A stretch of 64,000 nt of DNA from the NCBI GenBank assembly GCA_020002185.1, contig CM034541.1, forward strand, positions 49,441,275-49,505,274. Direction: 5' to 3'. Both the position numbers and the translations under genes were made by a program. Under the pieces are notes generated by a model. That model worked only from the letters and a program-made list of their open reading frames with translations. It searched no databases and had not been told where the DNA came from. Position 1 is the first letter of the stretch; the number at the start of each line of letters is the position of its first letter. Below are positions 10,648-21,085 of this stretch, piece after piece. Origin of the DNA: Paraescarpia echinospica. Its lineage: Eukaryota; Annelida; Polychaeta; Sabellida; Siboglinidae.

Positions 10648-12893
10648 ATTCGCAGGGGGATTCACAGAGAAGCCTGAAACTGGAGGCATAGATAAAGACA
10701 GCATTAATAAATCAGCAAAGAACAGCCTGGAAAACTGTTCTGAATCAGGATATAAATGCGTTTGTTTAAATGCAAAGACCATAGTAAACAAAACAAATGA
10801 ACTAAACATAATGGTAGAAGATATTGACCCTCACATAATAGGTATAACCTAATCATGGGCCACCACTGATATATCAGATGCCGAATTGGGACTAACAGGC
10901 CATGCAATGTCAAGGAAAGATAGAATAGGAAGAAGGGGAGGTAGAGTTATTTTATATGTTATAGAATCTATCCAGGCTTATGAAATAAAATTAGAAAGAG
11001 AAGCAGATTGCGAAGAAGCTGTTTGGTGTAACATAGTTACATGAAACTCAACGTTAACGTTTGGATTAGTTTATCGAAGTCCAAACATAAGTGTAGAATA
11101 GAATGAAAAAGTACAAAACGCTATAAGGGAAGTTAGCAAACGGGACTGTATTATTATGGGAGATTTTAACCATGGTCATATACAATGGAAATCTCTGCTG
11201 AGTACAGGGAGTGAAGACCACAAGTTTTTAGTTTTAGTACAAGACAGTTTCCTTTCTCAACATCACAGAATGAGTTAGTTGACAATGTCAAATTATGTGA
11301 GCCACTGGGAAGTAGTGATCAAAACCAGATACATTTTTCCATCAAAGTAAAATCAGAAAGAAATAATAAAAAGCAGTTCAGGAGACATTTCACAAAGGAA
11401 GATATAAGGAAATGAGGAAATATTTATCAAAGATAGACTGGAACAACACACTAAATAATAAGTCAGCAACAGAATGCTGGAATACCTTAAAGAGTGAAAT
11501 AGAGTGCATCGTCGATAAATGTGTTCCCTTGACAAAACAAGGGGAAGAGTCCAGAAAGTTAATTAAGTACATTAAGTACAAACAAACGATGTGGAAATCA
11601 TATAGACGTAGTGGAAGTGACGAAGACTACAACATTACATTTTATAAAGAAGCACTAAACCAAGCTACAACTGTAATTAGAAATTCGAAGAGAAGCTACG
11701 AACAAAAATTAGCTTGTAAAACAAGACAGCAAGAGTTGTTATGCATTATGTTCGGAGCAAACAGAAAGTTCAGGATAACGTCGGTCTTCTAGAAGATAGT
11801 GCTGGAATATTAGAGGGATTCTTAATGGCAGAAGACCTGAATGAGTATTTTAGTTCAGTGTTTACCAGGGAAGATATTAGTTCACTGCCAGTACCAGAGG
11901 CTACGTTCAAGGGGGCAGAATCAGACTATTTAGGACAGTTAATTGTACCCCCGAAAATGGTAGCTAAGAATATTAGGAAGGATATGATGAAGGATGATAA
12001 ATCACCTGGTGTGGATGGGATTCAGCCCAAATTACTACTGGAAATTGTAGAACAAATTAGCATACCACTTGCAACAGTTTTCAACTTGTCATTAGAATAG
12101 GGGATGGTTTCTTTAGAATGGAAAGAAGCAAACATTATACCATTATTTTAAAAAGGTTCCAGAAACATGTCAGAGAACTACAGACCATTGAGTTTAATGT
12201 CAGTTATTTGCAAATTATTAGAAAGACTAATTAAAGATCACATGGTGGATTTTCTTGTTAAACATAACTTGTTAAACCCATCTTAACATGGGTTTCTAAA
12301 AGCGAGGTCATGCTTAACAAATATGTTATGTTTTTGGAGGATATCACTAAGTGGGTAGACAAGGGATCACCAGTAGATATCATCTACTTAGATTTTCAGA
12401 AAGCTTTCGACAAAGTGCCACATCAAGGAATACTGCTTTAAAAAAGGGCCATGGCATAGGGTTTAATTAACTGGATAGAAAAATGGCTAATTGACAGAAG
12501 ACAACGGGTAGTAGTTGATGGGGAGGATTCAAAATGGAATTCAGTTTTGAGTGGGGTATCACAGGCAACAGTACTGGGACCTATATTATTCTTAATATAT
12601 ATCAACGATTTGGACGATGATATAACAAGCAAGGTGTTGAAATTTGCGGATAATACAACATTGTTTAGAAGGGTTAAACGTGATGAAGATAGACAGGATT
12701 TAAAAGATGATCTTGACAGGTTGATCAAATGGTCTAAAAAAGTGGCAAATGTTGTTAAATTTTGGGAAATGTAAATGCCTCCACACAGGACATAAAAACG
12801 AAGATGTACAATATACATTGGGTGGTTCTGTACTTAAGTACTACTGTAAAAAAAAAGGACTTAGGGTTAACCATTAATGTTGATGTAAAGCTT
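10630..12893 (+). pseudogene. CR1 LINE ORF2, degenerate and lacking the C terminus
   Basis: Endonuclease pieces (MGDFNHGHIQW near 11157) and reverse transcriptase pieces (YLDFQKAFDKVPH near 12386; SGVSQATVLGP near 12549; KFADNTTLF near 12641) can be matched one for one to copy 1 through several frameshifts and stops. The catalytic FADD has become FADN and the PQG block has become SQA, so it is inactive. Its value is as an independent comparison for the junction and for the two deletions in copy 1. Confidence 0.88.
10638..10644 (+). promoter_or_regulatory. Candidate -1 frameshift site (UUUAAAU), copy 2
   Basis: The ORF1 frame reads TAT TTA AAT TAG. The heptamer T-TTA-AAT sits in frame next to the stop, as in copy 1. 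The only change in the heptamer is the synonymous C to T at its last base, which keeps the X-XXY-YYZ form. ORF2 again continues in the -1 frame. This copy is a pseudogene, so the site shows conservation and not present use. Confidence 0.5.
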
Positions 12894-13439
12894 GACCGCA
12901 TTTTGCAACTTTTCATCGAATGCCAACAGCATGTGGGCCACACTTTAACTGAAAGTTTCCAATAGTGGTTCCGTCCAGGGCAGTCAAACATTAATTAATA
13001 ATTTGTCCGAACATTTCAGCAAAACAACATAAAAAACGTTGCACTAAAATGAGACGAGCAGAAAGTTTAAATGTACAGTCAGTTTAACCTACTGGAATCG
13101 TCGTTTTTGTCAACACACATTTATCTTGGTGATACGCTGCATGCTGTAGCGCATCGTGTCAAGCAGTCTTAAGTATTCATCAAACTGAAGTCCGTAGACT
13201 CTGTTGCGCAGTGATTAGTGCCTGTTTACGTGTCCGTCCGGACAACCTCGTATTGACTATAAGTACTTCCTAGCGGAACATCAATTTACATCTATTTATC
13301 CCCACGCCTTCTTCCCAATTGGCGTATCCGTGCGCCTGTTACGTTAGCCTGTGCATACACCCATGCGCTCTCCCCTCGGTTCTATTCAAAACAACCTCCG
13401 ATGTTTGAATACGATTCGCGCAAACATCGCCCGCCTCGG
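12894..13439. other. Sequence between LINE copy 2 and the receptor promoter
   Basis: No gene found. The left part is ordinary AT-rich DNA of unknown origin. From about 13200 CpG dinucleotides become frequent and continue into the putative promoter. Confidence 0.35.
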
Positions 13440-13624
13440 TAACACGCCGGTCCTGCAGCGCCAATCAAATCTGCGTAAAAGCTGGCACATCGCTAACGCT
13501 ACTACCGCCGACGGAAGGTTCCGTTGATTCAGTAGTCTCGACGGCAGCGACGATATTTAAGTCATCCGAAGCGCACGGCTCAGGCAGTGTCCCTCGTACG
13601 GCACACAGATAGCAGCTTCCGAAG
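13440..13624 (+). promoter_or_regulatory. Putative promoter and 5' UTR of the nicotinic receptor gene
   Basis: CpG-rich sequence ends at the ATG of exon 1. A CCAAT box lies at 13461-13465 and a TATA-like TATTTAA at 13554-13560, about 65 bases before the ATG, which leaves room for a short 5' UTR. The spacing of the two boxes (about 90 bases) is plausible for a vertebrate-type promoter, but no transcript evidence is available and an additional upstream non-coding exon is possible. Confidence 0.4.
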
Positions 13625-13697
13625 ATGGCACGCTTGCTCAGCACGATTTCTCTTGGACTTTACCTTGCAATTCTCGTATTTGTGGGCCTCTTCAAAG
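13625..13697 (+). CDS. Nicotinic acetylcholine receptor subunit, exon 1 (signal peptide)
   Basis: The ATG at 13625 has a strong context (A at -3, G at +4). It encodes MARLLSTISLGLYLAILVFV followed by GLFK, a typical cleavable signal peptide for entry to the ER. The exon ends in phase 1 at AAAG|GTGAGT, a consensus donor, and the split glycine codon is completed by exon 2. nAChR genes of the alpha-7 type also end exon 1 in phase 1 on a glycine right after the signal peptide, which is why I join this exon to exon 2 across a 37.4 kb intron. The link rests on phase, composition and strand. An alternative first exon inside the intron cannot be excluded. Confidence 0.82.
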
Positions 13698-16343
13698 GTG
13701 AGTAACAATAATTATAATATACGATCGTATCTGAAGTTGTTCGTTTTGTTGCAGCGTCCTTATTTTACGATTTTGAAATGATGATTTGATTATATTTGTC
13801 AATGATGGAGGTTTGTGCTTGTTTACGTTTTTATTCTTTTGGATATCGTATTATAATTATATCATATTGTCGCAGTTAACTTTGTCCTATGGTTTTACAT
13901 ATGGTGAATTGTGTAATGCTTGTTTTATCTCATCGGCTATATGCATACTTAGCCAACATTGCATTGTGCTCAAATAGTACAACGTTCATCCAGGGTAGCG
14001 TTATCTTACTAGACATTGTCCTGATATGTTACGTGCCTCGTGGTACAATGTTCTCTTACGTGGCATTGTCTTTCGTTGTCGTTATCGTACACTTCTTCTT
14101 TTAGTGCGGTATTACTCATGTGTGTAGGTATGCCGTTATCCAGATGTAGCGTAATATATTGCATTTATGTCCAAACTTCATCCGTATTTCATTATGGAAG
14201 ACCATTAGCGTGGCGTTTAGCCAGATGTTTCCAGCTCAACGAGTCTGTCTGCCTGCTTACGGCGCTACTAAGCTTGTCTTAAGAGAAAACTCTGTACTAT
14301 ATATAGTATTCAAGCTACTGTGTGTTGCATGAAATGAAGATATTTACCAAATTAATGCGTCTACCAACCCTCTTAGTTGTAAGAGAGATATGCATGATTA
14401 ACCAAACACTTAACAATATTCCCTTAATCGTTTGAACAAAGGAACATGTCGTTCATGCTTGGTTTGCTGTTATATAACGTAAAACTCATTCGTTTAATAA
14501 TAACGGTATAAATAATTCAGTTGTCGGGTGTTTGTGAATACAAATAATGAAAAGGCTGGCGGGGATTGCGATGATACAATGAAAACCACATAACAGTAAT
14601 AATAATGACGCTGCGTGCTCTGGAGACGGCGCCGTCGCTGCCTCAAGACTTCGTTGGGTCGGGACGGAACTCATGCTGGGACTACGTGGCGAGCCACGAC
14701 ACCCGGGAGGTTCCACTGCCTTGGGAAGATGGAGGAGGTGATGTTAGTACGTAGAAGAACAAAAGCGTTATGAGTGTGAGGTCAAGTACGCGGAAGAGCG
14801 CAGACATCGTGTGTGAGAGGTGTATAAAACGACATCATCTGGTAACGGAGGGAGCACACTCGGAACACGGTTTTTATGGTGAATGGCACAAGAAGATTTT
14901 CGTAGTAGAGTTGGCGTATAAACATACGTGACTTACGAGTTGTTCAATTAAAGATTTTTCGGGGGAATCGGAGAGGGAGTTTGCGGGGGGCCGAGACTAA
15001 GCATGAACAACAGAATAACCTTGCTGGAGACAAAGAAATAATCCAATAATACATTAGTCTTTATGGTCATTTTATGTGGCAACGGAGAATAAAAAGAAAA
15101 GACGGAAATAGTTAGGCCACATGCATCATAATGCCGACGTTGCCAAGGAGCACTGAAAGTCGCAAGATCGCTGAAGTCGTGAGCAAGAAGTGTTTAAGAT
15201 GATCAGATCGCTGTTCGCGGAATTTCACCGTAACACATACGAGTAACGAAAGCGGGTTACTTCTGTCTTGCGTTTCTGTTAATACGACACCTTGTGTTGA
15301 ATTATGGGAAGACGTGTGTCACAACCAGGTGACGATAGCGATGTTGGCTTCACCGAGTAATGCCACAGACCACCCTATTCAGAACATAGACCGAAACAAC
15401 TGGAATCGCTGTAGCAGGATCATACTATTTATCTGACTTGTACTGTAGAATTGAAATAAAAATATTACGGAGGAGTATATAGTTGTCATATTAAAGGTTT
15501 GGGTTTGTGTTTCACTGTTTTTGGACAAGTATACATATTGTGAAGTTGTTGCACGGACAACAATTTTGCATGATTATTATTTCAATGTTATTATGCACAT
15601 AAGAAGAATATATATTCAGGGGCAGTTTATTTCCAACACCGCACGCTGCTACGGAAACCTACACGAAACATGATGTGATTTATGTGCAGACGCTAAAATA
15701 ACAGGAAATGACAGCGTTGGAGTACATATAATCTCTACCAAATTCAACACTTTGGCAACTAATGCAGCTTGCAGACGTGAAAAACACTTCCGAGTTATAG
15801 TTCGTCGAAATACAGTGTATATCATTCAATGTCGTGTGTAAATATCATAAGTACATTACACTTTTCGATGTGCCAAACATAGCGTCTTTTACGCGTGGTA
15901 AATACGTTACCTCAACTCATTCTAAGTGGACTGTTTTGCTCCGATTTGCAAAGCTAGTTATGAATTTATGTATTGCTGAAATCTCCTGAGATAATGAGAG
16001 TCAAAAGCGTTATTTCATCCAAATTAAAGCTAGCACAGAATGTATACGTGGGACGCGGATATTTCACCCTCGGTACTGATTAGACGATGTAGTTGGGTCT
16101 TATATGAGCAACCTCGGCCTTTTAACGGCTGAGATATGGCTACTTACTGAGAGAGGCCGCAACTACATCCCACAACACGTAACAAAACGAATAACTGCAT
16201 TGTCTCAGTGGTTGCTTTTTAGGCCTGCGATTGACTGAAAGGCGTCTGTTTTTGTTTGCGATATCACAACGCTCACCTCGCCAGCTGGTGGGCGGCCGAG
16301 TCGGCGCATAGGTGTTGATAAAGTCAATAGTCGTAGAAGAATT
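13698..16343. other. Start of intron 1; no further feature recognised
   Basis: Mostly AT-rich intronic sequence. A GC-richer patch at 14600-14800 has an unsupported open frame on the minus strand. No exon, RNA gene or recognised repeat was found. Confidence 0.4.
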
Positions 16344-16500
16344 AATTAGGCCAGACAACATTACAAGTGTACAAGACCATTAGGCCAGACCACGGTACAC
16401 GTGTTCAATAGCATTAGGCCAGACAACACTACATGTGTACAAGAATATATGGCCAAACATCGATAAACGTGTTCGATAACATTAGGCTAGCCACCAATAG
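16344..16500. repeat. Minisatellite, exact 34-base period
   Basis: Units begin ATTAGGCCAGAC (or close variants) at 16345, 16379, 16413, 16447 and 16481, an exact period of 34. Each continues with ACATGTGTACAAGA or CACGTGTTCAATA variants, in an alternating A-B-A-B order. This suggests the array doubled as a 68-base dimer. Confidence 0.85.
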
Positions 16501-18210
16501 CAAACTATGGAATGGCCTCACGCTAGACGGACAAGGACCCGTGTCACTAACATTCTCATGAGCTCATGGGCCTGATTTTGCTATTTAACCTCGACTTCGT
16601 TCCTTTAGAGTAATCCTGTCAGTTGTGTACTGAAAATTGTCAAAATCACGACGCTCTACTGGGACAATTTCGCTGGTGATAGTGTCCACAGGGAGAAGGC
16701 GGGGAAAGGTGAGAAGTGTCCTCGGTTATGCGTTACCAGATTTTTTAATTTCGAAAAATCTTAAATTTAATAACGGATTATGTTTAATGATGGATTGTCC
16801 TTTTGGTTCCGTGGTGTATAAGGAACGTTCAGACCTGAACAATGGATATCCGTCCTAACAAATCACTTGTAGCGAGAATCCTTTGAATATACCACATTCT
16901 ATTAACGTGCTTAAAGTCAATAGGTTCGTGCCAAGTAAAATCAACACTCTAACGACATCCGAGCGATGAAATCATCATTACACACGTCATAAATGTTTAA
17001 CAACGAGATATTTATAGGAAACGGTCGATGCATTTCTGGTAATGGGAATATTGGTAAAAACAGAAGGCTGCTGTACACTGCTCCCACACATTGTTATTGA
17101 TCAGGCGCGGTATCGATAGGCGCACGGACGCAGTTGACGGAATCTTGCGATTTATGAATCTCGTAGAATATCGTTAACGACATGTGACATCTTCAATCAG
17201 GCAAGCAGAAAGAGCTGTTGATACAAAATCCGCTATTGCTCGGAGATGGCAAAAGTCCTCCAATTCAGATGTCTGCTGTGTTGTTTTAGAATAATCTTCT
17301 TCCAATACAGCTAGAGTTTGTGTGTAGCTAAAGTATTGTCGAGCTGAGAAATAATTAAAACTATCTACGACATGCTAGTTAATATTATGTGCAAATGTGT
17401 TATTTGGTATTCAGTAAATCATTATACGTAATATTATTAAATTGGTGTTAACCTATCTGCTCAAAATGCAGCTAAAATACAACAAAAGGGTCGGATTTAT
17501 AATGATACTGTATGTGATAATGCCATTCACTCTGTCCCGATCTAACGACCAAAGTAATAATTATCAAGAAGATATTTACAAAAATACGACCTCTTTTATG
17601 AATTAGACGGCGTATGTTGGGCCTACTTAAACTATTCACAAAGTACACAACTGAATATCAGCGAACGTGATTCGTGATGCGCCCTATCAATTACAGAAGG
17701 GGCATGAAGGTCACACAAGGTTATGGACCAAAGTGAGTGATGACTGTAATACAAAATTCCAAAGCGTCTGACTTCGGAGTAATCGAACACGGCACGATTG
17801 ATTGTAGTCGACGTGACAAATCGCAATTATACTCTTCTATTGCTTATATTCATTAGTAATTTATAGTTACTTTTTATACAGCACTGAGGACGATGTATGT
17901 GGAAATAAGCTTAATTTGAAACGCCGAAGCAAGCAGGCTCCTATATCTTGATGACATCTTGATACATGTGTGATTACTGAACGCTTCGGCAAGCGATGTT
18001 GGTGGATATAAAATAATTGCGGGTTTCGCAAATGGACACATTGGGTAGCGCAAAAGGGAAATGTCCATATAGTAGAGACAGCATCCGGGTTATTCACTGA
18101 AACATGACATTTACGTGTCATTTGTTAGAACGGAAAGGACGAGGAAAGCGAATGACAGCTCGACAGAGACGTGCTGGGTTGAACAGAGTTATTAACACAC
18201 CCGACAAGAA
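16501..18210. other. Intron 1, unannotated
   Basis: No exon, RNA or clear repeat recognised. Short open frames on both strands are not supported by any domain. Confidence 0.35.
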
Positions 18211-18435
18211 CAATGATGACGACGATGATGACAGTGGTGATGATTATGATGATGATTATTATTATTGTCATGATAATGATGATGGTGGTGATGATGATGA
18301 TGATAACGATGACAATGATGATGGTGGTAATGACGACGATGATGCTGATAATGATGACGATGCCGCCGACAACAATGACCCGATGAAGATGTTGATGATA
18401 TTGGTGATGATGACAACGATGATTATGATGACGCC
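18211..18435. repeat. GAT/GAC trinucleotide array
   Basis: About 225 bases of interrupted (GAT)n with GAC variants. It reads as poly-Asp on + and as poly-Ile or poly-His/Ser on the other frames, which explains the three overlapping open frames here. Confidence 0.95.
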
Positions 18436-18721
18436 GATGTAGCGATAATGGTACTATATGAAAAATGAAAAAACGTGTTGGGTGCCAAATCATAGACGAT
18501 TGATGCAGACAGAACAACGGTCGGTACGAGTGAGAGTTAGTCTGCGGTAGTCACTACTAGTGGTCACAGCTGCTCCGGTCGTTGCGCAGTCCTTGGCGGA
18601 GGTGTGACGACGGGGCCAAGTCTGTTAACCTTCCGCTCCGTCCCCGCGCCAAGGCGTCGTGGATCGATACGGGGCATGTTGCCTCCTCGGACGCGTCTAC
18701 GCTGCCTGCGCTGGTGTGATA

Positions 18722-19092
18722 TAGTAAATGGACCACCAGTCGTATATGGACCAGGGGTCCATTTAAAATGCCACGGAAAATGAAGTTTAGAAACGGTTTA
18801 GAAGTGGTTCACTGGTGTGCCTGCTATAACAAACAAAAACCTATGCAAAAATATGTCCAAACCTTACTGGTATAAATCAACAATGTCCATTTCAGTGTCT
18901 TCTTTATGGTTATTAATATTGTTTTGGCAATTTTATGGTACACTTTAGCTTTTCAGAATAATAAATTTTTAAGATCTATACATCAGTAAACCATGTCTAT
19001 GATTTCCAAATCACTCAAACATAAACAGTTTCATTTTAAACAGGGGTCCATGTACGACGCCGTGGTAAATGGACCCATAGGGTAAATAGACC
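18722..19092. mobile_element. Candidate non-autonomous element with inverted ends (about 370 bases)
   Basis: The left end carries ACCACCAGTCGTATATGGACC and then TTTAAAATG (18733-18770). The right end carries its near inverse, CATTTTAAA..GGTCCATGTACGACG (about 19032-19060). Outside these, AGTAAATGGACC on the left and GGTAAATGGACCCAT on the right are related motifs. There is no coding capacity inside. A miniature inverted-repeat transposon is the best reading, but a target-site duplication was not clear. Confidence 0.5.
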
Positions 19093-19907
19093 TACCGCGA
19101 ACGAGGACAGAGTATTATTTGTTTTTTCCACAGGCGACCGTTTTATCGGTGTTTTGTGTTGTACGCAAAATAACGATTTGGATTTTATCACAGTGGCACA
19201 AGCTTTTGCATGTCGTGTCAATATTGTGCTGTAGATTGTCATCAACATGGGTGATATCCCAGTTAATTGTGTCCAGACCAAAAAGATTGTGTCTCTATCA
19301 GCTGAAATACTTCCCTCGGTGACCAACATAACTGTTGCAGTCTTCATATACTTCATGTGTCCATTCCCCTCTTCATAATTGTTTATCCGGCTGCATAAAC
19401 TCTTAGAAAGGATATTTGGTCTCGAAATCACTGGCATTTCATTCGTCTATGCGGAAACCGGAAGTAGTTTGAAAATCTGTTCCAAGATGTCCGTCGGTCA
19501 GTCCACTTCACGTGCGGCCAACGGTTGTATCTACGACGATAGCGTCGTGCAACATTTCTATCACACAACTCTCATTTTCCCTATAGAATTTGTTCCAATG
19601 ACGTGCTCGTGAGATACGATCTGTATCGACGTTATGCTGGCGGCGCTGCGAATATCAATTGCTGTGATCTCTATATAATTTAATTTACGCACGAAAAAAG
19701 ATGAGTAGCGCATTGATATTAAATGCAACCTTTTGTCGTTTTGTGTAGAGTAGCCCCGAGATTACTCCTATGCGTGGGCGCACGTGCATTACAATGTGCA
19801 TGCTTAGAGGATATAAACGCAATTGATCAATGAGGTAATTGGAAGTACAGTGAAGGCAAAGGTAACTTCTCAGATAGTGCGGTATGCAGTCCTTCTGACT
19901 ACTCATT
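19093..19907. other. Intron 1, unannotated
   Basis: Overlapping open frames of 133 (minus), 67 and 77 (plus) residues lie here without any recognisable domain. Nothing is supported as a gene. Confidence 0.3.
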
Positions 19908-20032
19908 GCGTCTTACAGTCACTCCCTGACATACCTTTCAATCGAATACCAACTCGGACACATATATGGTAAGCATTCAGCCACTCTGCAATTTTGCACG
20001 AAACATATTTATACACACATATTCACCACTAT
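19908..20032 (-). repeat. Degenerate tRNA-derived SINE fragment
   Basis: Read on the minus strand it matches the middle and 3' part of the SINE family seen whole at 48236-48566. Shared landmarks on + are ACTCCCTG, CAATCGAATACCA, AAGCATTCAGCCAC, GCACGAA and TTCACCACTAT. It is much more divergent than the other copies. The GT microsatellite begins exactly where the SINE reads ACCACTATGTGTG. Confidence 0.65.
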
Positions 20033-20072
20033 GTGTGTATGTGTGCGTGTGCGTGTGCGTGTGCGTGTGCGT

Positions 20073-20103
<31 letters not shown>

Positions 20104-20121
20104 CGTGCTTGCGTACGTGCA
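20033..20121. repeat. GTGTGC/GT microsatellite
   Basis: (GTGTGC)n passes into (GT)n and then GTGC. It directly abuts the SINE fragment. Open frames on both strands here are repeat translations. Confidence 0.95.
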
Positions 20122-20299
20122 AGGTCTTAACATGCTGGATATATTCACTGATGTGGCATATGTCATTCCGACATAGGAGACAGGAAGTGCTCAAATAGGC
20201 CCTGTGTAAATATTGTTGGAAAGGCAAAACTTGATAGAGTTTATGTGCATAATGTTGATTGTGACGTAAGCAAACAGTGACGTGCTGGTTTCGTCAAAT

Positions 20300-21085
20300 G
20301 TCTGTAGTGGTTCGAACCTTGTTTGTAATATATACAGTAGTTTTCTTACTGCATTCCAACAGTATTTTGCCTGCTGATTTCAAATATGTATGCAGCAATG
20401 CATGAAAACTTGAGCATTTAGTTAACATTTGCATTTTTAAATATGTATTTTAATAAAGTACAAATAACTAAAGCTCCACAACAGAAGGTCATCGCTAGGA
20501 GGTCATCGCTAGGAGGTCATCGGCACAGTCGAAAATACGAAGGGAAAATAGCTTTTTTGGAAACACAGTTGTTTTACCATAGCTGCACACAACTACGAAC
20601 GACAAAATACATTCCCAACGCAGACATATCCGTGCACTTCTGAGAGCACAGAACAAAATAAACTGACATCACTTTAAAAATGAAAAAATACACGCGCTGC
20701 GTGACGCTGAAGACAGGGAGCAGTTATTGGAGTCCGGAGCTCTACAGACATTTTCAGATCGGGATGCTATAGTTAACCGGTCCGAACCTTGTTTTGCAAT
20801 ATATAGTTGTTTTGTTCATGCATTGTAACAGTATGTTACCTTCCTATTCCAAATCCGGCTGCAGCCAAACTCAACGCAGTGAGCATGTTGTAAAAAAGTG
20901 TTTGTGTGCCACTTCTAGATTCTAGGGCACTGTTTACTGCACAAATCGGTTCAGTCCAAAATCCGAAGTGAATATAGCTTTGATGGCAATACAGTTGTTT
21001 CGCCCTAGCTGCATACTACTGCGAGTGACAACATTTATTCAAACAAAATATATCACTTTGTACTTTTGAGAAAACAGAACTAACT
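20300..21085. repeat. Diverged direct duplication, about 320-base units offset by 477
   Basis: 20303-20665 and 20780-21085 share a series of ordered blocks. These are CGAACCTTGTTT.G.AATATA, GCATT..AACAGTAT, AAAATACGAAG/AAAATCCGAAG, ACACAGTTGTTT/ATACAGTTGTTT, TAGCTGCA.AC and GAG..ACAGAAC. The copies are well diverged. The function is unknown; it is either an old tandem duplication or two copies of one dispersed repeat. The first copy also has three nearly perfect AGGTCATCG repeats at about 20486-20522. Confidence 0.6.

Larger units (their letters stand above)
9573..12893 (+). mobile_element. CR1-type LINE, copy 2, older and 3'-truncated
   Basis: It is collinear with copy 1 but on the + strand, so the two stand with 5' ends facing. 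It keeps the ORF1 finger and esterase, the ORF1/ORF2 junction, endonuclease and reverse transcriptase, but has many stops and frameshifts. About 50 bases are missing near 11261 relative to copy 1. Similarity stops at about 12893, just after GGACTTAGGGTTAACCATTA. The C-terminal region, 3' UTR, hairpin and tail are gone. Loss of the 3' end is not how LINEs truncate on insertion and points to a later deletion or rearrangement. Confidence 0.92.

Noticed and set aside
18104..18517. Acidic or histidine-rich proteins at the GAT array
   Set aside because: Translations of a trinucleotide repeat on both strands.
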